Shown: positions 36,117 through 49,800 of the stretch, piece after piece
How positions within the stretch are numbered: the first letter of the stretch is position 1
How the letters are laid out: every line of letters begins with the position of its first letter
Source: Spinacia oleracea
Lineage: Eukaryota; Streptophyta; Magnoliopsida; Caryophyllales; Amaranthaceae
Assembly (NCBI RefSeq): GCF_020520425.1
Contig: NC_079487.1
Location: 42,353,219-42,417,218 of the forward strand
Direction of reading: 5' to 3'
Length of the DNA stretch: 64,000 nt
The notes under the pieces: model-generated
What the model saw: only the letters and a program-made list of their open reading frames with translations
Databases searched by the model: none
What the model was told of the DNA's origin: nothing
Program-made: the position numbers and the translations under genes

Positions 36117-37513
36117 TGTTAGGTTATGATACATATGACAATTCATAAATCATGCGGAAAAAACCATAAAGCCAGGAAAGCATATTATTTACACATAATC
36201 ATTTAGCATAGTTTAGATGCATACACTTTGTTGCGTGCCTTCCCTAGCTGCGCCCGAACCGAACAAGAACAAGTCTTTAGGACTCCAAGTGTCGTCCCTC
36301 CGTAGATAGTCCACAGCACGTCCAGATCCGCCTTACGCTTGACCAACTAGGATCGCCCTTAAGGTACTTAGAATTTTCGGCTAATGTAGGCAATTATATG
36401 ACTGAATTTTTGCTCTCAAAATCACTTTGAATACTTGAATACTCTATATAAAATAATGACCCTAGGCCTTTATTTATAGAGGTGTGGAAAGGGAATTGTA
36501 ATCCTATTAGGATACGAATTAATTAAACTAGAATCCTAATAGAATTCTTATTTAATTAATTCATCCTTTTAGGTTTAGGAATTTAATCATATGTCGAAAC
36601 CTGATAGCTTTAGGATTCGTATAGCACACAAACACACACACGCACGCACAGCAGCCCACGAGGGGTGCCATGCGCGCGCGCGCAGCCTCGAGCTGGCAGC
36701 CCATTGCCACGAGGCCCACACGTTGCCGCAGCGTTGGCGCGCGCTGGGCCTGCCTTGTGGTGGGCCTGGCGCAGCCTTGGCTGGTGCGTTGTGGCGCGCT
36801 GGCTTGCTGGTCGATGGCCCGGCTTCGTGCTGGGCCTTCGTCTGGCAGGCCTCGTCCGATGCTAATTCGTACGATACGCTTCCGATTAATTTCCCGATTC
36901 CGGAATTCATTTCCGATACGAACAATATTTAATATTTCCGATTCCGGAATTAATTTCCGTTTCGAACAAATATTTAATATTTCCTTTTCCGGAATTATTT
37001 TCCGATTCCGATAATATTTCCGATTCTGACAATATTTCCGTTTCCGGCAATATTTCCGATTCCGGCAATATTTCCATTTCCGATAATATTTTCCGATACG
37101 TACCATGTTTCCGTTTCCGGCAACATCTACGACTTGGATAATATTTATATTTTCGATACGATCCATATTTCCGTTTCCGGCAATATCATCGTTTCCGGAG
37201 TATTCATTTCTTGCCTGTGACGATCTCAGCTCCCACTGAAACCAAGATCCGTCGATTCCGAATATCCATAGATAGAGTATTTAATGCCATTAAATACTTG
37301 ATCCGTTTACGTACTATTTGTGTGACCCTACGGGTTCAGTCAAGAGTAAGTTGTGGATTAATATCATTAATTCCACTTGAACTGAAGCGGCCTCTAGCTA
37401 GGCATTCAGCTCACTTGATCTCACTGAATTATTAACTTGTTAATTAATACTGAACCGCACTTATTAGACTTAACATAGAATGCATACTTGGACCAAGGGC
37501 ATTATTTCCTTCA
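36117..37513 (-). repeat. 3' LTR of element B
   Basis: 1397 bp, running (minus strand) from TGAAGGAAATAATGCC at 37513 to CCTAACA at 36117. It has the same CGGAAA-type repeat (about 36870-37200), GC-rich island (about 36640-36860) and TATA box (minus, about 36471-36479) as element A, with noticeable divergence. Confidence 0.9.
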
Positions 37514-38569
37514 GTCTCCCACTTGTCCTTAGGGACAAGTGTGCATTTCCTAATTCCTTTGTCACTCGATGCTTTCTCTTGAACATAAGGTAAGAGTTGT
37601 CATCCTTATTATGTCCAGAGGTGTTCCTCGGTTTCAGAGTTCAACTGATCAAATAAATAGATAATCATAGCCTATGATTCATCCGAGCACGGCCATGCAT
37701 TTCACAGTTTCTAGCTCTCCGAGTGGCCTTGTACAACTTTTAAGCATCTCATCCCGATTTGTGGGAGGACAATCCCAATCTTGCGATCTTGAGATTAGAC
37801 TTCGTTTGATAGGTGATTACCTGAGCGTTGCCTAGCCTCCTTTTACGGTGCGACGGTTGGTCAACGTCAAAGCAACCAGTTCTCAAACAAGTAATCTCAA
37901 ATCACTCAGGTATTGAGGATTTAGTGTCTAATAATTTTAATGAAATTTACTTATGACAGATTTTCATCTCTTACAGTAAAGTTTCATAGGTCTTGTCCGA
38001 TACTAGTCTACCCAAAGTAAGTATCTATGCAAATGATTATGACATTGCCATGTCCACATAGTTCAAGAAACAGAACTACTAGTCATCTTGCATTCTAATC
38101 GTCTAACGTTTTCTATGCGTCCAATTTTATAGAAAACTCCGACTAGGTACCATTTTCAACCTTTGACTTTCAAGTTCACTTGATAGACATTTCTTAGTCA
38201 CAGGACTGGTCCTGACAGTCTATCTTGAATATATCGTCAAATTGAAGGGACTCATCATTTAATAAACCACAAATTAAATGGAATATGAAAAATATATTTC
38301 ATATATGATAAATGTTCAACCCCAACGTTTTACAACCATGGGCCTCTAACCCATCTTTAAAACATTTCATGGAATTCAAAGCTATGCTTGATTTCCAGTG
38401 CTACAATGTGAGTGTTGCTTCTCACTTGTTGCATAGGTTTAGTTATCATGCTTTGCTAATCTTAATATCCCTTTCATCGAATGTTTTTCGAGATAGGATG
38501 ATAAGATCTTTTGATTTTGTTTATTATGTGATCTATTCTTTCTTACTTAAATAGTGGTTCTACGCATTT

Positions 38570-41500
38570 TGCAATGAAGAACCATCAAGTCAGCAGACAT
38601 GTGATCCAGCCAAGTTCAGTGAAGAACTTTTAATGTAAACAACTCAGTTTTATTGCTTCTTAGGCAATAAGTACTTCTACTTCAACTGTATAGGTTGCTA
38701 GTGATGCTTTGGTTTGGATTTTCTTATCCAAGAAGTTCACGGATATGTGGAAGACTTTCCAGCTGTATCTTAGAACATAGAAATTAATATTTAATTTCCC
38801 ATGCAACAACTCATGGTCTCCAATCCATGTTGCCATTTCAAAACACGATGCTCTATAGCTCGTCCTTATCAATGGTTAACTCCAAAGGGTCTTGCTTGAT
38901 CCTTTGCCAGTGTTTATGCGTGTAGCATCAATATTTAGCATATCTTTATTTCCTTGAATCAAGAACTATTCCTATGTACCTTTTCAAGTACCATAAGTAT
39001 TCTTGATCTCAATCTAGTTGATCTTCACTTAGATCAATAGAGATTGGTATATGTTCGTCATGCCTAAAGTCATACGATACGTTTTTGGCGATCCTCATAT
39101 TATATCATACATGATAAATTCTTTTGCAGAATAATTCCCAATTGAATTCTATTCATGTAAGTTTAGCTCATCTAGTTTCAGTAGATACTAAATCCAGCTA
39201 AATTATTTGACATATAATATAGGTTAAGAATCTTACTTAGATCCTTTGATGTTTAACTTAGTAAATGCTTATACATAGTTCAAACATTCTTTACTTAGAT
39301 TTATTCACATGGGTCGAATATCTCAATGGAGTCTTTCGTGTTTGATTTAGTAAATGCCATTACTTAATCTAAAACATTAATTTAAGATCTTTGTAAATAG
39401 ATCTTAATACCCAGTATGTACTAAGTTTCGCCTTGGTCCATCATTGATGAATAATTTCAAATCTAAGTCATTAGCATTTGAATGTTATTTTACAATAGAG
39501 AGATATGTGTGTGATACACATAGGACCAATTAAGTTTTATGTACTCCCACTAAACTTCTTATATATCTATAAGAATCATGTACATTTTATGAAACTAAAA
39601 TACTTATTAGCTTCACTAAAATACATTTCTAATTCCCAATTGTTGCTTAAATCTGTACTTAGATTTCATAAGCTAGCTTTCTTTTTCAAGCATTTATTTG
39701 GATCCACAAATCCTATGACATACCATGTACATAGTTTATTCCAACATTTTATTGAGGAATTGTTTTGTCATCCAATTGCCATATGTACCAATATGCAATC
39801 ATTGCTTGATTTATAGACTTGAGCATTATGATTATGCATGAGGTTTCAACACAATCCATGCCATGAATTTTCTTGTAACCTTTAGCAACTAATCTAGCTT
39901 TGTGTGTGAACACAATTCTATGTTTGATGGTTTTTATCCTTCAAACAAATTTGCAACCAACAGGTGTTAACCTATTCTTGCAAATCAACAAAATTGCAAT
40001 TTTGTCATCAAAACATTGAGTATGTTTTATGGCCTCTAACCATTTAAAAAATTTGAGTCTATATATGGCCTCTAACAATTTTAGGGAATCTGGGTTTCGT
40101 CATAGCTTTCTTACAGGTCACAAACTCATTAATATACATGATAATAGTTTGACTGCAAGTTGTAGGTTTCTTCACTATCTAATAGAAGAATTGCATAGTT
40201 TCAGTGACCTGAACTCCATGTTTCTTCACTATCTAATAGAAGAATCTCATAGTTTCAATGATTTGAACTCTATGCCTATTTGGGTATAGAACATCAAACA
40301 ATAGAATATCAAATAGCTACTTGAAAGTCCTTTGAATATTCTGTTCTCCTTGAAGCACTTGTAAAGTCTTCTAAGAGATGTCTATTCTTTAAAGCCACTT
40401 CTAAAGTCCTTAAAGAATAAGTTCGGATTTTCTGAAGCACTTCGAAAAGCCTCCGGAATGTCCGTTTATGTTTGTTGTTCGCCTCGAAAACTTTCGAGGT
40501 CTATTTTCTCCCACTTGTCATTTTGGAAACGAATCTCCAAAAGGACATTATTTCGAGCGAACAAACATTATGTTCTCAAAAATTCGTGGTAGAAACAATA
40601 CCCTTGTGTCTCATTTGAATAAATCACAATAAAACATATATCTATACTTGGGCCTTAGTTTGTTGAATGACAAACACTAAGCTCCCACTGAGTCTAGCAA
40701 CTCTCTAGATATATTTTATGAAAAGTTATTCTGAAATTACTTTTCAATAGCTTTGACGAATTTGGTTTAGTTTGGTGGTAGTTGGGCATTTTGTTTTAGA
40801 AATTATAGGAATAGTCTTTATGATCCATCATTGATCGAATCAAGTACTAATTGTTTTCGATCGTTCCAACTTAGATATGCCATATCTTGTGGAGCTAGAT
40901 TGTGAATTTTACTACACACAATCATTTATGATCATGCTTGACTTAAGTAATCATCAACATGATCTAACCTAGATCTTTATGATTTCTTGCCAAGTGGATT
41001 TTATACTTCTGAATCTTTGAATTAGCCAAACAGATTCAACTTATATCACATTTGAGTAAATAAACCTATATTCACTCAAATCCATGTGAAATAATAAAGT
41101 CATAAAATCTTTCTTTAGCTTTGAACTCTATTGTCTAGGCGTTCTAACAATAGTTCATATCTTTTGTTACTTTCAACAAGTAAGACTAGTCGTCTTAAAT
41201 TGATCTAAAAATCAATGAACTTTCAAAAGTCCATCAAAATAGAGCTTTTGAATGTTAACTTGTTGATATGGTCTAAGCAACAATGCCAAAGATTAGTGGA
41301 ACTCAAATCAAGGGGTTGATTTGAACTTAGTAAAGTTCTTTAAAGAGTTGTTTGTTTTAATCAAGCATATTAACTCAACCTGTAATTGACCATTTCATTC
41401 AAATAAACAAACAAACATTGTTTTTGTTTTTCTTGAATGTGAGTCTTTCTGTGTTTGAAAACAGAAATTTAGGTATGTTGATTATGGAACAAAATAGCCA

Positions 41501-41600
41501 TTAAGTTCCAGCCTTTGAAAAGGACTTAAAACAAACTAGATGACCCTACAACTAATGTAGCATTGCCATGCTCCATTTCCCACTTGTAGGTCATTAGTGT
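38570..41600 (-). pseudogene. Eroded Copia pol of element B
   Basis: The minus strand carries the same disrupted pol as element A, in the same order: RNase H near 38660-38880, reverse transcriptase near 39680-39990, post-integrase segment near 40440-40560 and integrase zinc region near 41210-41300. No long frame remains. Confidence 0.7.
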
Positions 41601-43699
41601 ATCCTAGCTTCCATTGTTTGAGTTATTACCGAAGTAAGAACCTCAAGCGGTATATGATACCAAGGAAGTTTGATTGCTAGGTCACTTCTCTTTAAACATA
41701 AGTAGAAACGAAATCGTAAAATTTCTTTCATTTGTTCCTTATTTTCCTATTTCTTGTACCCTTTCTTATAGTCTTAAGAATTGAATTCTTTAGTGTTGAC
41801 TTTTATACATTGTCTAGACATGTTCAATGTCACTCCAACAAAGTTCTTACCATTTTAATTTATGTTGAATATTTTGTTTCAACTAGATGATCTTACCAGA
41901 AGCTTCTAAAGTTCTCTAAGCATCGATCTATTCGAATGTCTAGGGACTAGACTCATTCGAGAATTAAATGGACAGAGATATTAGGTTGTTAACCATTGGT
42001 AAAGCTGAGCGTTTAAACTCAATGCTTTATGATCTCAAAACTACATCGTATTTTTGAATCCACAAGCACCAATCAGTTCGCCATTCGATTTTGATATTCG
42101 AAAACAACCATAAAAGTCGATATAAGAAACGTACATTTTAAATTGCTCACTTTCTCTCTTTTCCGTGAATCGTTCTTGGATTCACTACCAATCGAGGAAA
42201 TTTACTGTTACCTTTCTAAAAGGATTTACTGCAATGCAAGATATTTAATTATAAACAATAATTAAAACATACATTGAAGCATGCAAAGTCTAAACATTTA
42301 TCATGAATAATAACTTGAAAATTAAAGCAACCATGCAATTCAAACAAGTTATTGGCATTTTATTCGAATTTATTGTTCCGGCAGGTGTGAATAAAATGAT
42401 TCCAAGATCCTAAAATCATTGAAGAACGAAGCACAGTTTGTCGACTTAATCCTAAAACATCTTAGGTAAGCAAAAGCCTTTTGCTAATAGTCTAGAAACT
42501 ATTCTTGGTTGATAGGTACGTCAAAGAACTTATTAGGTAAACCTATCGATCTTGCCACGACATAAAAGGACTCCTTACTTATATCGTTGAGTTTCACCAA
42601 AACTAACATGTACTCACAATTATTTGTGTACCTTGCCCCTTTAGGACCAATAAGTAACACCTCGCTGAGCGAAAACTATTCCTAGATTGATGTAAAGGAT
42701 ATCCAAGCAAGTGTATATTTTGGCATGGCACCTTTTAACTCAAATTTTTAAGTTTGGAACTTAAGGCTCTTCTTACTATGTTGGTTAGATTTTAAGTGAA
42801 CTAAAATCCTTAATCATGCAACATAATCAAGCCACAATCTCATGCATAATTAAGACATATTTAAAGCAATAAATAACTTAAAGCATGCATAAGATAAATG
42901 TGATCTAGTATGGCCCGACTTCATCTTGAAGCTTTAACTTCAAAGTCCGTCTTGAAAATCTCCGTGGGAGGCACCATTTTCTTCAAATAGAAAAAGCTAT
43001 AATTAAAACTAATTACAACTATTTGATGGTACGCAGACCATATTTGAATTGAAAAACAACTTTGGTATTTTAGACCAATTACATTCAAATTAATGGTTCG
43101 CAGACCATATTTTCTATCCTATTTGGGCCATACTAGTCACTTCATAACCTGCAAAACAGTACATATACAATATATACCATTCACCCATTCATTATCATGA
43201 ATGGCCCACATAGCTGGTTAGTAAAACACATTATGCATCACATAAACATTTGCAGCAATTAATCAAGGGCACCAATAATCTACAAATTATTCAGTCCTTA
43301 TTAATTCTAATCAAGTTGTTTTAACCTTAAGGATTTGTAGACCTAATCAAGAGTATATGACTAAAAGGGCTCCCACTTAAACCAATAAATTCATATGCTT
43401 TACTAATTTTAAACATAAAAATGTATTTCTAGTCTAACCGGAAACATACAAATTTAATTAAAATTTAAAGCTCATAAAATTTATATTTGAATCCATATAT
43501 TTAATTTAATTTCAGTCGTATTTAAATTAATTCATGATTTTCATTTTAGTAAAATAATTAGAATAAATAAAATTTATTATAACTACAATATTCAAAATTA
43601 AAATACAAGAAAATAATTTAAATTATTAATTTTAAAATTAATTAAAATTACGTAAACTGAAAATTTCAAATTAAAATTTCAAAACGATCTAATCGCAAC

Positions 43700-44340
43700 G
43701 CAACAATCCCACGCAACGCACGCCCATGGGCCACACGCACACAGCCATTGCTGGGCATGTGCGCGTAGCCCATGCGCTGCGTCGCATCGCTGCTGCTCAC
43801 CATCGCAAGGCATCACGCGAGCTGGTGCTCGCTACGCGCGCCAGCGCTCGACGCAACAAGCATGCTGCCGCAGCCCATCGCTGGGCGCAGCGCTCGTCGC
43901 ACGTCGCAACAAGCAAGCTGCTCGCCATCGCTGGGCGCAGCACTCGTCGCACGTCGCAACAAGCACGCTGCATGCCATCGCTGGGCGAAGCGCTCGTCGC
44001 ACGTCGCAACAAGCACGCTGCACGCCATCGCTGGGCGCAACGCTTTTCGCACGCACACTAGCGCTCGCTGCGCGCGAGGCTCCGCATGCTTGCGCGAGGC
44101 AGTGCGCGCTGTGGCGCAGCTCGCTTGCTGCCCACACGCGACTGCTCGTGCCTTGCTTTCGCCCTCGCCCATTCGCCCATCGCACACAGCCCACGACACA
44201 AGGCAGGGCTGCTGCCTTGCGCTCGTGCACCATGGCCTTGCTCATTGCATTCGTACCGCATGGGCGACGAGCTCCCTTGCTCGTCGTCACATGCCCGCAC
44301 TATACAACACCCCTTAAGGGTAACACGTAGCGTCCATTGC
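43700..44340 (-). repeat. GC-rich island with 60-bp tandem repeats (element B arm)
   Basis: Contains about three to four units of roughly 60 bp (43870-44050) built on CATCGCTGGGCG, GCTCGTCGCACGTCGCAAC and AAGCACGCTGC. It mirrors 44660-45280 almost perfectly. The long Ala/Arg-rich ORFs on both strands result from GC content. Confidence 0.8.
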
Positions 44341-44399
44341 TTTGTGCGTGCAAGTTATATGAGCGAATCGCATAAAAAATTTAAAATTTATATTCAAAA

Positions 44400-44585
44400 T
44401 TAATGACAAATTAATAAATAATATTAATTTCATAATTTTAGGGCGAAAAATCGAAAATTTATTATTTAATTGATACAGTAGGTCAATCAAAAATTCAAGT
44501 TTTAATGTTTAACAAATAATAAATTTTCGATTTTTCGCCCTAAAATTATGAAATTAATATTATTTATTAATTTGTCATTAATTTT
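44400..44585. repeat. Head-to-head junction of elements B and C (palindrome centre)
   Basis: The sequence from 44400 (TAATGACAAATTAATAAATA) is mirrored ending near 44580. The spacer at about 44465-44515 includes CAGTAGGTCAATCAAAAATTC, the complement of 3845-3865 in element A. So the left arm runs a little further into the leader, skips about 220 bp, then switches strand. The inverted arms extend over about 42370-44460 and 44510-46740. Confidence 0.85.
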
Positions 44586-44659
44586 GGATATAAATTTTAA
44601 ATTTTTTATGCGATTCGCTCATATAACTTGCACGCACAAAGCAATGGACGCTACGTGTT

Positions 44660-45290
44660 ACCCTTAAGGGGTGTTGTATAGTGCGGGCATGTGACGACGA
44701 GCAAGGGAGCTCGTCGCCCATGCGGTACGAATGCAATGAGCAAGGCCATGGTGCACGAGCGCAAGGCAGCAGCCCTGCCTTGTGTCGTGGGCTGTGTGCG
44801 ATGGGCGAATGGGCGAGGGCGAAAGCAAGGCACGAGCAGTCGCGTGTGGGCAGCAAGCGAGCTGCGCCACAGCGCGCACTGCCTCGCGCAAGCATGCGGA
44901 GCCTCGCGCGCAGCGAGCGCTAGTGTGCGTGCGAAAAGCGCTGCGCCCAGCGATGGCGTGCACCGTGCTTGTTGCGACGTGCGACGAGCGCTTCGCCCAG
45001 CGATGGCATGCAGCGTGCTTGTTGCGACGTGCGACGAGTGCTGCGCCCAGCGATGGCGAGCAGCTTGCTTGTTGCGACGTGCGACGAGCGCTGCGCCCAG
45101 CGATGGGCTGCGGCAGCATGCTTGTTGCGTCGAGCGCTGGCGCGCGTAGCGAGCACCAGCTCGCGTGATGCCTTGCGATGGTGAGCAGCAGCGATGCGAC
45201 GCAGCGCATGGGCTACGCGCACATGCCCAGCAATGGCTGTGTGCGTGTGGCCCATGGGCGTGCGTTGCGTGGGATTGTTGCGTTGCGATT
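44660..45290 (+). repeat. GC-rich island with 60-bp tandem repeats (element C arm)
   Basis: Inverted near-copy of 43700-44340, with a handful of differences. Units contain CCCAGCGATGGC and GTTGCGACGTGCGACGAG. It interrupts AT-rich leader sequence. Confidence 0.8.
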
Positions 45291-46856
45291 AGATCGTTTT
45301 GAAATTTTAATTTGAAATTTTCAGTTTACGTAATTTTAATTAATTTTAAAATTAATAATTTAAATTATTTTCTTGTATTTTAATTTTGAATATTGTAGTT
45401 ATAATAAATTTTATTTATTCTAATTATTTTACTAAAATGAAAATCATGAATTAATTTAAATACGACTGAAATTAAATTAAATTTATGAATTCAAATATAA
45501 ATTTTATGAGCTTTAAATTTTAATTAAATTTGTATGTTTCCGGTTAGACTAGAAATACATTTTTATGTTTAAAATTAGTAAAGCATATGAATTTATTGGT
45601 TTAAGTGGGAGCCCTTTTAGTCATATACTCTTGATTAGGTCTACAAATCCTTAAGGTTAAAACAACTTGATTAGAATTAATAAGGACTGAATAATTTGTA
45701 GATTATTGGTGCCCTTGATTAATTGCTGCAAATGTTTATGTGATGCATAATGTGTTTTACTAACCAGCTATGTGGGCCATTCATGATAATGAATGGGTGA
45801 ATGGTATATATTGTATATGTACTGTTTTGCAGGTTATGAAGTGACTAGTATGGCCCAAATAGGATAGAAAATATGGTCTGCGAACCATTAATTTGAATGT
45901 AATTGGTCTAAAATACCAAAGTTGTTTTTCAATTCAAATATGGTCTGCGTACCATCAAATAGTTGTAATTAGTTTAATTATAGCTTATCCTATTTGAAGA
46001 AAAATGGCGCCTCCAAATTTGTTTTTCAATTTAAATATGGTCTACGTACCATCAAATAGTTGTAATTAGTTTAATTATAGCTTATCCTATTTGAAAAAAA
46101 TGACGCCTCCCAAGGTGAAATTCAAGACGGAGTTTTCAATCCATTTTCAAGACGGACTTTGAAGTTGAAGCTTCAAGATGAAGTCGGGCCATACTAGATC
46201 ACATTTATCTTATGCATGTTTTAAGTTATTTATTGCTTTTAAATATGTCTTAAATATGCATGAGATCGAAGCTTGATTATGTTGCATGATTAAGGATTTT
46301 AGTTCACTTAAAATCTAACCAACATAGTAAGAGCCTTAAGTTCCAAACTTAAAAATTGAGTTAAAAGGTGCCATGCCAAAATAACACTTACTTGGATATC
46401 CTTTTTTCATCGATCTTAGTAATAGTTTTCCGCCATAGCGAGGTGTTACTTATTGATACTAAAGGGGTAAGGTATACAAATAATTGTGAGTACATGTTAG
46501 TTTTGGTGAAACTCAACGATATAAGTAAGGAGTCCTTTTAAGTCGTGGAAAAATCGATAGGTTTACCTAATAAGTTCTTAGACGTACCTATCAACCAAGA
46601 GTAGTTTCTAGAATATTAGCAAAAGGCTTTTGCTTACCTAAAAGATTTTAGAATTGAGTCTAAATACATAATGTGCTTAATTCTTCAATGGTTTATAGGA
46701 TCTTGGAATCATTTTATTCACACTTGCCGGAACACATAACTTGAATAAAATGCTTAATGAAAATTGAATTATGCATGTATGCTAGAATTTAAGTTTATTA
46801 AGAGAAACTGTGAATGATTATTTATTTGTTTATTCTTTTTCAATTGTAGTTTTACT

Positions 46857-49800
46857 ATGGCAAACAACAATCAAAACATCATCATGGGTCCTGAGCTTAT
46901 GGTCAAGCTGAACCTAACAAATTTTCTTGAATGGGAAGCTAAGCTAGTTGAAATAGCCAGACTCAATGGACTTGAGTATGTACTGTTAGATCCCATGCCA
47001 AGCTACTATGCCAGAGACATGACCCCTGAAAGATTTTCCGCCTGGGATGCGGATCTCAAAAAGGTTATGAGTCTCATGCTGAACAATATCCCTGATGAAT
47101 GGGCTAGAAGGTTTGTAGCTTATGAACCTTTCACGCTCATCAAGAATCTGAGGGATATCTGTCGTGGAAGCACGGAGGACAAGGACCTGAACGTCCATGA
47201 GTTGATTGAATCAATGTCTGGTCTAAAGGTTAGTTCTCCCAACAGGTGTTATAGGATGGAGGTCCAAGAAACACATGTTCAGCTCCTTCGCACTAAACAA
47301 AGGGTAGGCGTCCCACTAAGGTTCCATGTGGATCTTATGCTTTCATATTTTGATCGCCTAAGTCTGCTAGGAACACCAATAAGCGAAAGGATGGCGGTCT
47401 CTATCTTGCTCAATTCACTGCACAGTGGGTTTGGTCGCTTCAAGCAACTATACCTGAGTGAACCAAGAGAAGAAACAGTTGCAGAATTTGTTCACCTTGT
47501 CAGAAAGGCTGAAATAATACTGGACTGTGAAGCCAAAGATTTACTCAAGGCTAAAGGGAGACCGTTCAAGAAAAGTGGAAAGTCCAAGGGCAATGCTAAA
47601 TCAAAGCAGGACAAGTCCACATCAAGCTGTCTTTATTGTGATGGAATAGGCCATTACAAAAGAGAGTGTCCAAAGATAAAGGAAGATCAGAAGAACGGAA
47701 CAGTCGTTCCATCTTCAGGTATTTTCGTTATAGACTATACACTTGTTAATTCAACTTCTTGGGTATTAAATACAGGTTGTGGCTCACACTTATGTTCCAA
47801 TGCACTGGGACTAAGAAGAAGTAGAAAGTTAAGCAAGGGTGAAGTCGACCTACGAGTGGGAAATGGAGCACGGATTGCTGCATTAGCTGTAGGAACTTAT
47901 TATTTGTCGTTGCCCTCTGGGATAGTTTTGGAACTGGAAGAGTGTTTCCATGTTCCAAGTCTTACTAAAAACATCATTTCTGTTTCTTGCTTAGATGCTA
48001 AGGGATTTTCCTTTTTAATAAAAGACAATAGTTGTTCGTTTTATTTTAGGAAAATTTGGTAATATTAATCCAACCTTTGACCGATTTTCTTTTATTAAGC
48101 CCACCTACGACATATTTTTTAATAATCCCACCTTTATTACCCAACAACTTTTATTGGGCCCAACAGGTCATAAAACTGTTGTAAGCGGCATTATTTCTCT
48201 ACATGGCAGTACTCTCTCTCGATATATTCAGTCATCATCATCAATTCATCACCATCTCGTTGACTTTTTCACCGATTACCGGCCACTTAAGCCCAATAAA
48301 AGTCGTCGGGTAGTAAAGGTGGGATTATTAAAAAATATGTCGTAGGTGGGATTAATAAAAGAAAATCGGCCAAAGGTTGGATTAATATTACCAAATTTTC
48401 CTTTATTTTAAAGAGATGTTTTATGGATCTGCTAGATTAGTCAATGGACTTTATTTATTAGATCACGACAAACAAGTTTATAACATAAATACCAAAAAGG
48501 CCAAAAAGGATGATTCAGATCTCACCTATCTGTGGCATTGTCGATTAGGCCATATTAACTTGAAACGCATGGAAAGACTTCAAAAGGAAGGAATTCTAGA
48601 ACCATTTGACTTAGAGGATTATGGTAAGCGCGAATCATGTTTACTTGGAAAAATGACAAAGCAACCTTTCTCTAAAGTTGGAGAAAGAGCAACTGAACTA
48701 TTGGGTTTAATCCATACAGATGTATGTGGACCAATGAGTACAAATGCTAGGGGTGGTTTCAGCTACTTTATCACTTTCACTGATGACTTCAGTAGATATG
48801 GTTATGTCTACCTAATGAAGCATAAGTCTGAATCCTTTGACAAATTCAAGGAATTTCAGAGTGAAGTAGAGAATCAATTAGGCAAGAAGATTAAGGCACT
48901 GCGGTCTGATAGAGGCGGTGAATATCTGAGCTATGAATTTGATGACCATCTGAAAGAATGTGGAATTCTATCAGAATTGACTCCTCCTGGAACACCACCA
49001 TGGAACGGTGTGTCGGAACGGAGGAACAGAACCTTGCTAGACATGGTTAGATCAATGATGGGTCAGGCCGAACTTCCAATAGAAGTTTGGGGACATGCAC
49101 TAAATACAGCCGCACTCACTATAAATAGAGCTCCGTCTAAAGCTGTTGAAAAGACTCCATATGAGTTATGGTTTGGAAAGCCTCCAAAAGTGTCTTTTCT
49201 TAAGATTTGGGGATGTGAAGTATACGTCAAACGATTAATTTCAGACAAACTTCACCCAAAATCTGACAAATGTATCCTTGTGGGCTATTCAAAGGAAACA
49301 AAGGGGTATTACTTCTACAATACATCTGAAAACAAGGTGTTTGTTGCTCGAGATGGTATCTTTTTGGAAAAGGATCACATTTCCAAAATGACAAGTGGGA
49401 GAAAAGTAGACCTCGAAGAAATTTGAGTCGAACAACAAACTCTAGAGAATGCTCAAGATGACATTCAAGATGAAACTCAGAGATCTTTAGAAGTTTCTGG
49501 TGAGAATCATGGACAATCTAGAGATGTAACCCCGCGTAGATCGCAGAGATATAGATCTCAACCGGAAAGGTACTTAGGTATTTTGACGAACGAAAGCTAT
49601 GATGTTTTATTACTTGAAAGTGATGAACCTGCGACTTACAAAAAAGCTATGACGAGCCCTAGCTCCAAGCAATGGCATGAAGCCATGAAATATGAATTAG
49701 ACTCCATGTCTGAAAACCAAGTATGGGATTTGGTCGATTTGCCAGATGGCTACCAAGCCATTGGAAGCAAATGGGTTTCCAAACTGAAAAAGGACAAGGA

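Larger units (their letters stand above)
36117..44465 (-). mobile_element. Copia-type element B, minus strand, lacking its 5' end
   Basis: Minus-strand relative of element A: 3' LTR at 36117-37513, polypurine tract at 37514-37530, the same eroded pol (about 38570-41600), leader and GC-rich island (43700-44340). It should continue into a PBS and 5' LTR. Instead, at about 44465 it meets element C head to head. The base before 36117 belongs to the PMD gene. The flanking pentamers CTACA (36112-36116) and GTCTT (53418-53422) do not match. Confidence 0.85.

Noticed and set aside
43726..45255. Mirrored 181-, 152- and 128-codon frames either side of the palindrome
   Set aside because: Products of GC-rich 60-bp repeats, open on both strands at once. 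Their conservation reflects the inverted duplication and not protein selection.
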